From: an uncultured Prevotella sp.
GTDB lineage: Bacteria > Bacteroidota > Bacteroidia > Bacteroidales > Bacteroidaceae
Reading direction: 5' to 3'
Assembly: GCA_900553465.1 (NCBI GenBank)
Contig: USDT01000021.1
Location: 1-46,784, forward strand
Length of the DNA stretch: 46,784 bases
The notes beneath the pieces were generated by a model, which ran no database searches, was not told the DNA's origin, and saw only the letters and a program-made list of their open reading frames with translations. The translations under genes were made by a program, and so were the position numbers. Shown here in pieces: positions 1 through 8,014 of the stretch (position 1 is the stretch's first letter; every line of letters starts with the position of its first letter).

Positions 1-182
1 ATCCGCTTATGCAACTTATAATCAGGGATTTAATTTATAGAAGTCCCCTTAATAGTGTCCGATAATTACGATGTCTCATTCTTTTTGCTGTCAACCATTG
101 GAGGATTAGTATTATTTTTACTTTCTATGCATATTACTAAAATCTTTATTTCAATGCTTTAATGCTTCAATAGAAAAGATAA

Positions 183-220
183 ATGATTAATCCACGAATG
201 GATACCGGTGGATTAATCAT
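183..220. repeat. 13-bp perfect inverted repeat in the left-end non-coding stretch
   Basis: Positions 1-431 carry no convincing gene. The only clear structure is a perfect inverted repeat, ATGATTAATCCAC (183-195) and its complement (208-220), around a 12-nt loop. Read on the minus strand it lies about 210 nt past the carbonic anhydrase stop and is followed by TTATCTTTTC. It could be that transcript's terminator, or an operator for a gene left of the window. A 67-codon open frame covers it, but it has no family resemblance and I do not call it a gene. Confidence 0.6.
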
Positions 221-431
221 CGTATTAAAACAGACTATATCATCAGTCTTTTTGTATGTTTTGATATACGTTTATTTAATAATCATATTGCAAATGCAAT
301 CATCTTTCTTCAATACATATTTTCAATATCAGTCTGAACATCAACCATCTGTAAAAATGTTATGGTACTCAAAAGGTCTTAAATAGACTGAGTACGATAC
401 ATAACTTTTTATGTTTTGGCAGTTTTGTTTT

Positions 432-998
432 TCAGACAATCTTCTGAAGTTCGCCAGTAGTTGAGTCGATGATGTATCCGTGGATTGTTACGTCGTCCGG
501 AATGAGTGGATGGTTGGCTATGCATTCCGTAGTCTTCCTTACAGATTCTTCTGTGTCATGGAATCCTTCAAGCCAATGGTCAAGATCGATTCCGCTGTGA
601 CGCAGTGTCTCAAGTGTTTCTTTCTTTATGCCGCGTTCCATCATCAGTTCTGTCATTTTTTTGCCGTTCATGTGGCACGCACCGCAGTTTGTGTGCGCAA
701 TAACCATTATATCGGTCACTCCCAGCTCATATACGGCTACGAGCAGACTGCGTATTGCACTGTCGAAAGGGTGGAGTATTGTTCCTCCGGCATTCTTTAT
801 CAGTTTGGCGTCACCGTTTTTCAGTCCGAGAGCTGCGGGCAACAGCTCAGTGAGTCTTGTGTCCATGCATGAGAGAATTGCAAGCTTCTTGTCCGGATAC
901 TTGCTTGTGATGTACTTCTCATACTTCTTGTCGGCAACAAACTGTTTGTTGAAATCCAGTATATCCTTTATCATATCTTTATGTTTTAGATTATTCAT
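432..998 (-). CDS. beta-class carbonic anhydrase
   Basis: Predicted to interconvert CO2 and bicarbonate in the cytoplasm, supplying bicarbonate to carboxylases. The 188-residue length fits the short, plant-type/bacterial beta class. The zinc and catalytic residues are all visible: Cys44 with the Asp46-Arg48 dyad in SCMDTR, then His102 and Cys105 in AHTNCGAC. There is no signal peptide. The start codon overlaps the stop of the upstream flavoprotein gene by 4 nt (ATGA), so the two are probably translationally coupled in one operon. The enzyme family is secure; the physiological role is inferred. Confidence 0.93.
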   Translation of the reverse strand: MNNLKHKDMIKDILDFNKQFVADKKYEKYITSKYPDKKLAILSCMDTRLTELLPAALGLKNGDAKLIKNAGGTILHPFDSAIRSLLVAVYELGVTDIMVIAHTNCGACHMNGKKMTELMMERGIKKETLETLRHSGIDLDHWLEGFHDTEESVRKTTECIANHPLIPDDVTIHGYIIDSTTGELQKIV

Positions 999-2263
999 TG
1001 TTTTTCAGTACCGGCTTTGGCAGCTATCGCACGTGACACAACGTAGCCCATGGTCCATGCTGCCTGCAGGTTGAATCCGCCGGTTACGGCATCCACGTCG
1101 AGCACTTCGCCGGCGAAATAAAGTCCTTCATGCTTCCTGCATTCCAGTGTGGCGGGATTTATGTTGCCCAATGCCACACCGCCGCATGTCACGAATTCTT
1201 CTTTGAAACGGTTTTTCCCGTCCATCCGGTAGGTGCTGTTTGTCAGCGCAGTAACTATCTTGTTCAGTCCTTTTCGGCCGATCTCCGCCCAACGCTGTTC
1301 CGGTTTTATGCTGTTGTGCAGCAATATGTTGCGCCACAACTTGCTGTTGAGACAATCAGGATAGACGTTTGCCACCTGCTTCTGCATGTTGCGTGCAGCC
1401 ATGTCTGTTATCAGTGCGGCCACCTCTGCTTCTTTCATGCTGCCCATCCAGTTCACTGTCAGTTGCGCCCTATATGCATTTTCGCTGAGCAGACGTGCCG
1501 CGTGCGACGACAGTTTGAGTATTGCCGGCCCGCTCATTCCCCAGTGTGTTATGAGCAGTGCGCCCGAGGCATGAATCTTTGTGCCGCAAATACCCACCGT
1601 AGCATTGTCCACTACCGTTCCCGAAAGCTCCCTTATGTCGTCTCCGGGCAGGCATATGCTGAAAAGAGACGGTACCGGTTCCACAATGTCGAGCTCCAGA
1701 CTGTCGAGCATTGCCAGCCCGCCGCGTCGCGGACTTCCGCCCGTTGTCACCACAACATTGTCCGCATAAGTCTTTTCTCCGTTTGCGAAATCTATGCGGA
1801 AACGTCTTTTCTGTATGTCGTCCATTCCGTCATTGTCTGTTCTCTTGATGGAAACAGCGCGATGAGCCATTCTTGTCTTCACACCGCTCTCGCGCATCAG
1901 ACGAGTGAGAGTTGACACAATCTCCATAGCGTCCTGCGATTTCGGGAACACACATCTGTCTGTCTGGGTGACAAGTCTTACTCCGTTGCTCTCAAACCAT
2001 CTGTATGCATCCTTATGACTGAACTCCTTCAGCAGGCGCTTCATCAGCCGTGCACCACGCGGATACACCTCGTCCGTGCTTCTCACATCCTCAAACGAGT
2101 TTGTAAGATTGCAGCGTCCGCCTCCGGTTATAGCCACTTTGGCCAGCAGGCGGTGTCCGCTTTCATACACTGTTATGTCGTTGTCCGGCATGAGCCGTTT
2201 CAGGTTTATGGCGGCAAAACATCCTGCCGCGCCTCCTCCTATTATGGCAGTGGTGGTTGTCAT
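995..2263 (-). CDS. NAD(P)/FAD-dependent oxidoreductase, HI0933/YhiN family
   Basis: A flavoprotein of the HI0933-like (YhiN/BaiN) family, 422 residues, the usual length. The N-terminus has a Rossmann dinucleotide motif (IIGGGAAG, about residues 7-14) and then the family signature GGGRCNLTN (about residues 47-55). A second glycine-rich segment, TTGGSPRRGG, lies mid-protein. The C-terminal FAD-binding segment reads DAVTGGFNLQAAWTMG. The substrate is not established for most family members, and the BaiN bile-acid role in clostridia should not be transferred here. It is the first gene of a two-gene minus-strand operon with carbonic anhydrase (4-nt overlap). No TAnnTTTG box is obvious immediately upstream. 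Confidence 0.9.
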   Translation of the reverse strand: MTTTTAIIGGGAAGCFAAINLKRLMPDNDITVYESGHRLLAKVAITGGGRCNLTNSFEDVRSTDEVYPRGARLMKRLLKEFSHKDAYRWFESNGVRLVTQTDRCVFPKSQDAMEIVSTLTRLMRESGVKTRMAHRAVSIKRTDNDGMDDIQKRRFRIDFANGEKTYADNVVVTTGGSPRRGGLAMLDSLELDIVEPVPSLFSICLPGDDIRELSGTVVDNATVGICGTKIHASGALLITHWGMSGPAILKLSSHAARLLSENAYRAQLTVNWMGSMKEAEVAALITDMAARNMQKQVANVYPDCLNSKLWRNILLHNSIKPEQRWAEIGRKGLNKIVTALTNSTYRMDGKNRFKEEFVTCGGVALGNINPATLECRKHEGLYFAGEVLDVDAVTGGFNLQAAWTMGYVVSRAIAAKAGTEKQ

Positions 2264-2429
2264 GTCAGTTATGGCATTAATATTCTGATATGATATTATA
2301 ACGTACCAAATCCTTTGTTATTTTCTTTAAGCCATACTATTTCGTCATTCGTACGTATCCTGAGGACCAATAAACCAACTACAGTCGTAAGGAAAATACG
2401 TCGGACCACAGCGGAAAGGATGCATGTCG

Positions 2430-2483
2430 TGCAGGATTCCACTCTTTGTTGGCGGCCTTAGTTCCGTTGTCCTGCAGTTTTTT
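2430..2483 (+). terminator. terminator-like hairpin upstream of mntP
   Basis: TGCAGGA (2430-2436) pairs with TCCTGCA (2470-2476) and is followed by a T6 run (2478-2483). It precedes the mntP promoter box although no plus-strand gene lies upstream. It may end a small leader transcript or be fortuitous. The rest of 2264-2517 shows nothing else I can support. Confidence 0.35.
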
Positions 2484-2517
2484 CATAACAGCCGTAATAC
2501 CGTTCGGATAATTTTGT

Positions 2518-2525
2518 TACCTTTG
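2518..2525 (+). promoter_or_regulatory. TAnnTTTG promoter -7 box for mntP
   Basis: TACCTTTG matches the Bacteroidetes primary sigma -7 consensus and lies 73 nt before the mntP start codon. No clear TTTG -33 box stands at the expected distance. Confidence 0.6.
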
Positions 2526-2552
2526 CAGCCGCAAACCGCAATAACATTATAC

Positions 2553-2572
2553 TCTTCGTGCCGTCACGAAGA
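2553..2572 (+). promoter_or_regulatory. 8-bp hairpin in the mntP 5' leader
   Basis: TCTTCGTG and CACGAAGA form a perfect 8-bp stem around a CCGT loop, inside the predicted untranslated leader 27 nt before the start codon. The manganese riboswitch (yybP-ykoY) often controls mntP in other phyla, but I cannot recognise its conserved core here. The role is unknown. Confidence 0.4.
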
Positions 2573-2598
2573 CAAACATACTTTAATCAGTATACACA

Positions 2599-3174
2599 AT
2601 GAGTCTTTTAGATGTCTTCCTGCTTGCCATGGCTCTTGCCATGGACTGTTTCACCGTTTCCATCGTCAGTGGTGTCATCGTACGCAGATATATTCTGTCT
2701 GTCACGTTGCGCATGGCCTTGCTTTTCGGACTTTTCCAGGCCCTCATGCCGTTCTTCGGCTGGCTGGCGACAAGCTATTTCAGCAGTTACATCGAGTCTG
2801 CCGACCATTGGATAGCCTTCGCACTCCTGGCGTTTCTTGGCGGCAAGATGATAAAAGACTCTTTCGGCGGTGAGGAAGACGCACATTTTGATCCGACGAA
2901 GATTACCAACCAGCTGTTGTTTGCCGTGGCAACGAGTATCGATGCACTTGCAGTCGGAATTTCGTTTGCCTGTCTTGGCTATAAGAACATGGCACAACTG
3001 TCCGAACCTCTCATAATCATCGGCGTATGCTCGTTTGTGATGTCTGTTCTCGGCAATGTGCTGGGAGTGGTGTTCGGCAAGTCTATTGTGAAACGTCTTA
3101 AGCCGGAACTTGTCGGCGGTATCATATTGCTGCTGATCGGATTCCGCATTCTTTACGAGCATGTAGAATTATGA
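2599..3174 (+). CDS. mntP: manganese efflux pump MntP
   Basis: Inner-membrane exporter of Mn2+ (DUF204/YebN family), 191 residues with about six transmembrane helices. The internal duplication typical of the family is visible: an N-terminal membrane Asp in ALAMDCFTVS (Asp16) and the matching ATSIDALAVGIS in the second half. The gene stands alone between the minus-strand flavoprotein operon and clpB. It has its own TACCTTTG promoter box and a leader of about 70 nt holding a stable hairpin, so control by metal is plausible but unproven. A plausible terminator follows at 3235-3257. Confidence 0.93.
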   Translation: MSLLDVFLLAMALAMDCFTVSIVSGVIVRRYILSVTLRMALLFGLFQALMPFFGWLATSYFSSYIESADHWIAFALLAFLGGKMIKDSFGGEEDAHFDPTKITNQLLFAVATSIDALAVGISFACLGYKNMAQLSEPLIIIGVCSFVMSVLGNVLGVVFGKSIVKRLKPELVGGIILLLIGFRILYEHVEL

Positions 3175-3234
3175 TGCAGGTGTGAAAGCGTCACATCGTG
3201 TGTCGGATTATTCTGACTGTGTTTTTATTTACTG

Positions 3235-3266
3235 CTGTCGGCACATCCTGCCGGCAGTTTCTGTTT
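3235..3266 (+). terminator. probable mntP terminator
   Basis: CTGTCGGCA (3235-3243) pairs with TGCCGGCAG (3249-3257), nine pairs including one G-T, around a 5-nt loop. TTTCTGTTT follows. It lies 60 nt past the mntP stop. Confidence 0.5.
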
Positions 3267-3339
3267 GCACAGGTTTGCTCTATATGGCATGCGTAACATG
3301 CGTATGCCTTATGACATAACATGTTGTCTCACGTTATAG

Positions 3340-3383
3340 TAACATAAAAAATAAGGGGCACAAGCCGTTCCGGCCTGTGCCCC
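3340..3383 (-). terminator. clpB rho-independent terminator
   Basis: On the minus strand a GGGGCACA/TGTGCCCC stem (3355-3362 with 3376-3383), extended inward by GCCG/CGGC, is followed by TTATTTTTTA (to about 3345). It begins 37 nt past the clpB stop codon. Confidence 0.85.
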
Positions 3384-3419
3384 CTGCACGTTATCAATTC
3401 TTCTGAAAATAGTTTACAA

Positions 3420-6008
3420 TCAGTTTCTGAATACGAGTCCTGCACCGTTGGCGTCGATGATGACCGGTTTCTCGCGGCTAACCTCTTCGGCGAGCAGTTT
3501 CTTTGACAGGTCGTTGAGCACATATTCCTGTATCGCTCTCTTGACAGGACGTGCGCCGAACTCCGGATCGAATCCTGCGTCGGCCAGCCAGTTAATGGCA
3601 GCGTCGGTGTATTCGAGAGTGAATCCCTGCGGTTCGAGCATCTTCTTCACTGCGTCCATCTGCAGTCTTACCACTCCGGCTATCTGCTCCTTTGTAAGCG
3701 GAAGGAACATGATGGTGTCGTCGATACGGTTGAGGAATTCCGGACGTATGGTTTTCTTCAGCAATGTCATCAGCTGGTTGTTGAGCTGGTTGAGTTCGCT
3801 GTTGTTGAGCTTTCCATTGTGTTTCTCCAGTTCCTCACGTATGAGCTGGCTGCCGAGGTTAGATGTCATGATGATGATGGTGTTCTTGAAGTTCACTGTT
3901 CTGCCCTTGTTATCGGTCAGACGACCGTCGTCGAGCACTTGCAGCAGGATGTTGAACACATCAGGATGAGCCTTCTCTATCTCATCGAAGAGCACCACTG
4001 AGTAAGGTTTGCGCCTTACAGCCTCGGTGAGTTGTCCGCCCTCGTCGTATCCTACGTATCCCGGAGGTGCACCGATGAGCCTTGACACGCTGAACTTTTC
4101 CTGATACTCACTCATGTCGATACGTGTCATCATCGTCTCGTCGTTGAACAGATATTCTGCCAAAGCCTTTGCCAGCTCGGTCTTTCCTACACCTGTCGTA
4201 CCGAGGAAGATGAACGATGCGATAGGACGTTTCGGGTCCTGAAGTCCTGCACGGCTACGACGTACGGCGTCGCTTACTGCCGTTATGGCCTCCTCCTGAC
4301 CTATCACACGCTTGTGGAGTTCCTCCTCAAGGTGCAGAAGTTTCTCGCGTTCGCTCTGCATCATACGTGTCACAGGTATTCCTGTCCAGCGGCTTACCAC
4401 TTCGGCTATGTCGTCGGCAGTCACCTCTTCGCGTATCATGGCGTTGTCGCCCTGCGCTCCCTTGAGCTGGTTCTGTATGTTCTTTATGTCATCCTCGAGC
4501 ATGCGCAGACGGCTGTAACGTATCTCGGCCACACGTTCGTAGTTGCCTTCCCGTTCGGCACGCTCTGCCTCATACTTGAGTTGCTCCATCTGCAGTTTGT
4601 CCTGCTGTATGCGATTGACCAGTTCTTTCTCGCCTTCCCATTTGGCACGGTAGGCCTTCTCCTGGTCTTTCAGTTCGGCAATGTCCTTGTCGAGTTGTGC
4701 TATCTTCGGTTGGTCGTTCTCGCGTTTGATTGCCTCACGCTCAATCTCCAGCTGTTTCAGACGGCGCGTTATCTCGTCGAGCTCCTCCGGAACAGAGTCG
4801 CGCTCCATACGCAACTTTGCAGCTGCCTCATCCATAAGGTCGATGGCCTTATCCGGCAGGAAACGGTCGGATATGTAACGCTCCGAAAGTTTCACCGCAG
4901 CAATGCAGGCGTCATCCTGAATACGTACCTTGTGGTGGTTCTCGTAGCGTTCTTTTAGACCACGCAGGATGCTTATCGCGCTCAGTTCGTCAGGCTCGTC
5001 CACCATGACGGTCTGGAAACGACGCTCGAGGGCCTTGTCCTTTTCGAAGTATTTCTGATACTCGTTGAGGGTCGTGGCACCGATGCTACGCAGTTCACCA
5101 CGTGCAAGGGCAGGTTTCAGAATGTTGGCAGCGTCCATGGCGCCCTCGCCACCTCCAGCACCGACAAGGGTGTGAATCTCGTCGATGAAGAGGATTATGC
5201 GTCCTTCACTGTTGGTCACTTCCTTTATGACGCTCTTCAGACGCTCCTCGAACTCGCCTTTGTATTTTGCGCCGGCAACTAGCGCACCCATGTCGAGAGA
5301 GTAGAGTTGCTTATCCTTCAGGTTCTCGGGCACATCGCCGCGGACTATACGCTCGGCCAGACCTTCAACGATGGCGGTCTTACCTGTTCCCGGTTCACCT
5401 ATGAGGATAGGGTTGTTCTTCGTACGTCTTGAAAGTATCTGAAGCACACGTCTTATCTCGTCGTCACGTCCGATCACCGGATCGAGCTTTCCCTGACGGG
5501 CTTCCTCAACAAGGTTCTTGGCATATTTCTCGAGCGACTGATAATTTTCGTCGCCCGACTGCGACTGAACCTTCTGTCCCTGACGCAGGCTTTCTATGGC
5601 CTTGCGCATGTCGTTTTCGGTAAGTCCGGCATCTTTCATGATGCGCGATGCAGTGGAGTTCACTGCGAGCAGCGCGAGCAACAGCGGCTCCACGCTCACG
5701 AACTCGTCGCCCATCTTCTGCGAAATGTCGGTGGCTTTCTGCAGCACGTTCGATGTGTCGTTGCTGAGATAAGGTTGTCCGCCCTGCACTTTCGGCAGAC
5801 GTGCAATTTCGCTGTCGAGCACGGATTCTATCTGATTGGCGTTGGCTCCGAGTTTCCGGAATATGTATGAAGACACATCCTTGGCTTTCGTCATGACACC
5901 TTTAAGCAGATGCACCGGCTCAATGGTCTGCTGTCCGTTGCGGCTCGCTATGTTCACAGCCTCCTGAACAGCTTCCTGCGCTTTGATTGTGAATTTGTCG
6001 AATGTCAT
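3420..6008 (-). CDS. clpB: ATP-dependent disaggregase ClpB
   Basis: Hexameric AAA+ chaperone that, with DnaK, pulls polypeptides out of aggregates after heat stress. The order of parts is standard: Clp N-domain repeats (residues 1-150), first AAA+ module with Walker A GEPGTGKT (about 204-211) and Walker [10 protein letters not shown], the long coiled-coil middle domain (about 400-530), then the second AAA+ module with GTTGVGKT and [11 protein letters not shown], and a C-terminal ClpB small domain. I place the start at the ATG at 6008 ([13 protein letters not shown], 862 aa), which has an AGGAG sequence about 10 nt upstream. A further in-frame extension to 6068 looks spurious. Monocistronic, ended by the hairpin at 3355-3383. 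I see no clear heat-shock operator in the upstream 800 nt. Confidence 0.97.
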   Translation of the reverse strand: MTFDKFTIKAQEAVQEAVNIASRNGQQTIEPVHLLKGVMTKAKDVSSYIFRKLGANANQIESVLDSEIARLPKVQGGQPYLSNDTSNVLQKATDISQKMGDEFVSVEPLLLALLAVNSTASRIMKDAGLTENDMRKAIESLRQGQKVQSQSGDENYQSLEKYAKNLVEEARQGKLDPVIGRDDEIRRVLQILSRRTKNNPILIGEPGTGKTAIVEGLAERIVRGDVPENLKDKQLYSLDMGALVAGAKYKGEFEERLKSVIKEVTNSEGRIILFIDEIHTLVGAGGGEGAMDAANILKPALARGELRSIGATTLNEYQKYFEKDKALERRFQTVMVDEPDELSAISILRGLKERYENHHKVRIQDDACIAAVKLSERYISDRFLPDKAIDLMDEAAAKLRMERDSVPEELDEITRRLKQLEIEREAIKRENDQPKIAQLDKDIAELKDQEKAYRAKWEGEKELVNRIQQDKLQMEQLKYEAERAEREGNYERVAEIRYSRLRMLEDDIKNIQNQLKGAQGDNAMIREEVTADDIAEVVSRWTGIPVTRMMQSEREKLLHLEEELHKRVIGQEEAITAVSDAVRRSRAGLQDPKRPIASFIFLGTTGVGKTELAKALAEYLFNDETMMTRIDMSEYQEKFSVSRLIGAPPGYVGYDEGGQLTEAVRRKPYSVVLFDEIEKAHPDVFNILLQVLDDGRLTDNKGRTVNFKNTIIIMTSNLGSQLIREELEKHNGKLNNSELNQLNNQLMTLLKKTIRPEFLNRIDDTIMFLPLTKEQIAGVVRLQMDAVKKMLEPQGFTLEYTDAAINWLADAGFDPEFGARPVKRAIQEYVLNDLSKKLLAEEVSREKPVIIDANGAGLVFRN

Positions 6009-6372
6009 GTTTTGTTTCTCCTTTCTTGTTTTATGTTCTTTAATGTTTTCCGCTTTCTGTAAACACAAAATGCGTGCCCTGTGAAGATTGCTGACAAAAT
6101 GTCATGTGTATGGTGTCAAAATGGCGTATTGGAAACTCCTGTTGTTTTACACATTGTATATATGTTTGATGTGTGTAACGCTGTGCATCGCCTGTTAAAT
6201 ATTTGTAATTCGCGTGCTCGTTTGGTGGTGCGTGTGTTAAAAATAAGGGTGAAAAAATGCCGGATTTTTCGCGTTTTTGCAACTGGAAGGGTGTCTGACG
6301 GGATTTTCGTGAGTTTTTGATGGATGTGTCTAAATTGTTGATTATTAGTAAGTTGTTTGCGGTGTGTGATAC

Positions 6373-6504
6373 GATGTACTCGTCCTGACTTTCCAATATG
6401 GGCTTTGTTGCATTGCGAAACAGTCCATATTATGCCCCGATATGGGCCGTTTCGCCTCATGAAATAGCGTTCATTGAAGTGTAATATGGTCTCTTTCGCA
6501 TCGT
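6373..6504 (+). repeat. 22-bp repeat array, copy 1 (six units)
   Basis: Six contiguous 22-nt units start at 6373, 6395, 6417, 6439, 6461 and 6483. They begin GATGTACTCG, AATATGGGCT, GAAACAGTCC, GATATGGGCC, GAAATAGCGT and AATATGGTCT. The first unit ends CCTGACTTTCC, close to the first unit of copy 2 (CCTGACATTCC). The array lies between clpB (-) and the efflux operon (+). The remaining non-coding sequence 6009-6372 and 6505-6739 shows no gene; it is AT-rich on the left and has a TTTAACATCCGTT stretch near 6606. Confidence 0.75.
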
Positions 6505-6739
6505 GCTTCGTTTTTAAACAGCTCGCGGACTCCGCCGGACTGTCGTGAAAAAGGCTTTCTTCCGAATTTCATTTTCTGGTTAGGAGATTTCAGAATGTTA
6601 ATTATTTAACATCCGTTAGCATATCGTTGATAATCTGACATGAATATTGCTGCGTCTGCTCTCTCATAATCTATCATAGTGTGTTCCTGCATATTTCTGT
6701 ACCACTATACAGTCAATGACTGTTTGGGGTGGCTGATGA

Positions 6740-6762
6740 ACATTGCAACAAAGTTGCATGTT
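6740..6762. promoter_or_regulatory. candidate operator overlapping the -33 region of the metal efflux operon
   Basis: The palindrome TGCAAC-AAA-GTTGCA (6744-6758), with ACAT and TGTT outer arms, overlaps TTG at 6754-6756, which sits at about the -33 position for the TATATTTG box at 6771. A site of this kind would suit a repressor or MerR/ArsR-type sensor, but no regulator gene is next to it. Confidence 0.4.
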
Positions 6763-6770
6763 ATTATCTG

Positions 6771-6778
6771 TATATTTG
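6771..6778 (+). promoter_or_regulatory. TAnnTTTG promoter box of the metal efflux operon
   Basis: TATATTTG, 45 nt before the adaptor gene start codon. This is an exact match to the Bacteroidetes -7 consensus. Confidence 0.7.
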
Positions 6779-6822
6779 CACATCATTTTGCATACACTAA
6801 AAAATAATAACCTAAAAACGTT

Positions 6823-7992
6823 ATGAATAAAAGAACATTGATTGCCGGCGTTATGGGACTTATGGTTTTTGTTTCGTGCCATAACGGTAAAAGCGGCGAC
6901 CATGATGAGGACATCCATGCCGAAGAGGAGCACATGGAAAGTGGAAAACATGAAGAAGAGGAGGCGCATGCCGGCGAGATTGTGTTGCCGGTGGAGAAGG
7001 CCAAGGCAGCCGGAGTGGTGGCCGAAGTGATAAAGCCGGGCGACTTCCAGACAGTCATACAGACAAGCGGTAGCCTGCAGAGTGCTTCTGGTGACGAGGC
7101 ATCGGTTGTGGCAACGATGTCTGGTATAGTGCGTTTGCTCAAGCCGATGCCCGAGGGTGCAAAGGTAGAACGTGGACAGGCTCTGTTCAGTATATCGTCT
7201 GAGCACATGCAGGATGGCGATCCTGTCGACCGTGCCGGAGTTACTTACGAGACAGCCAAGCGCGAATATGAGCGTGCACAGAAACTCGTGAAAGACAAGA
7301 TAATATCTGAAAAGGAATTTAACGCCATAAAGGAGAACTATGATATGGCGCGTATAGCACAGAAGGCTTTGGCCGGAGCAAAGGGTAAGGCGGGCGTGAC
7401 TGTGGCGTCGCCTGCGACGGGATATGTCATGCAGTGTCTTGTAAAGAACGGCGACTACGTTACGGCTGGACAGCCACTTATGAGCGTCACACGCAACAGA
7501 CGACTTTATCTTGTGGCAGATGTACCTGGCCGCTATCTGCAGGAATTGGCTCAGGTGAAGACAGCACGGTTCATGTCATCATACGGTGGCGGACTCTACG
7601 ACCTGAGTTCGCTCAATGGCCGCACTGTGGCTTATGGCCGTACGACGAACGCCGGGTCTTCATACGTACCTGTGACATTCGAGTTTGATGCCACCGCAGG
7701 TCTGCTTCCGGGCATGGCCGTTACGGCATATCTTGTGACAGGAACGCGCAGCGGAGTGATGAGTGTGCCCGAGTCGGCTCTGACCGAGGAGGAAGGTACC
7801 AAGTATGTTTACGTACGACTGGATGATGAATGCTACGAGAAACGCGAGGTACGTACTGGTGCAAGCGACGGTGCTCGCAGAGAAATATTGGGCGGACTGA
7901 AGCCTGGCGAGACCGTGGTGACAAAAGGAGCGATACATGTGAAGCTGGCTTCGGCAAGCAATGCCATACCGGCCCACTCACATTCACACTGA
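6823..7992 (+). CDS. RND efflux periplasmic adaptor (CusB/CzcB-like lipoprotein)
   Basis: Membrane-fusion subunit of a tripartite heavy-metal exporter, 389 aa. It has a lipoprotein signal (MNKRTLIAG..., lipobox FVSC, Cys at about residue 20). A strikingly His/Asp/Glu-rich linker follows (about residues 21-52, many H-E and H-D pairs), and the C-terminus ends PAHSHSH. Both tails are likely metal-binding. The body shows the usual barrel-sandwich, alpha-hairpin (YERAQKLVKDKIIS) and beta-barrel order. It is first of three genes: 22 nt separate it from the pump gene. The metal cannot be read with certainty. The His-rich tails favour Zn, Co, Ni or Cu over drugs. Confidence 0.9.
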   Translation: MNKRTLIAGVMGLMVFVSCHNGKSGDHDEDIHAEEEHMESGKHEEEEAHAGEIVLPVEKAKAAGVVAEVIKPGDFQTVIQTSGSLQSASGDEASVVATMSGIVRLLKPMPEGAKVERGQALFSISSEHMQDGDPVDRAGVTYETAKREYERAQKLVKDKIISEKEFNAIKENYDMARIAQKALAGAKGKAGVTVASPATGYVMQCLVKNGDYVTAGQPLMSVTRNRRLYLVADVPGRYLQELAQVKTARFMSSYGGGLYDLSSLNGRTVAYGRTTNAGSSYVPVTFEFDATAGLLPGMAVTAYLVTGTRSGVMSVPESALTEEEGTKYVYVRLDDECYEKREVRTGASDGARREILGGLKPGETVVTKGAIHVKLASASNAIPAHSHSH

Positions 7993-8014
7993 TAAAACTT
8001 AACATAAGAAAGAA

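Noticed and set aside
183..386. Small 67-residue open frame at the left end
   Set aside because: It begins inside a perfect inverted repeat, has biased composition and no family resemblance.
2526..2598. yybP-ykoY manganese riboswitch ahead of mntP
   Set aside because: The leader is too short and lacks the conserved loops.
2424..2873. Open frame overlapping mntP start in another frame
   Set aside because: It is an out-of-frame reading of the mntP region, whose own frame encodes a clear family member.
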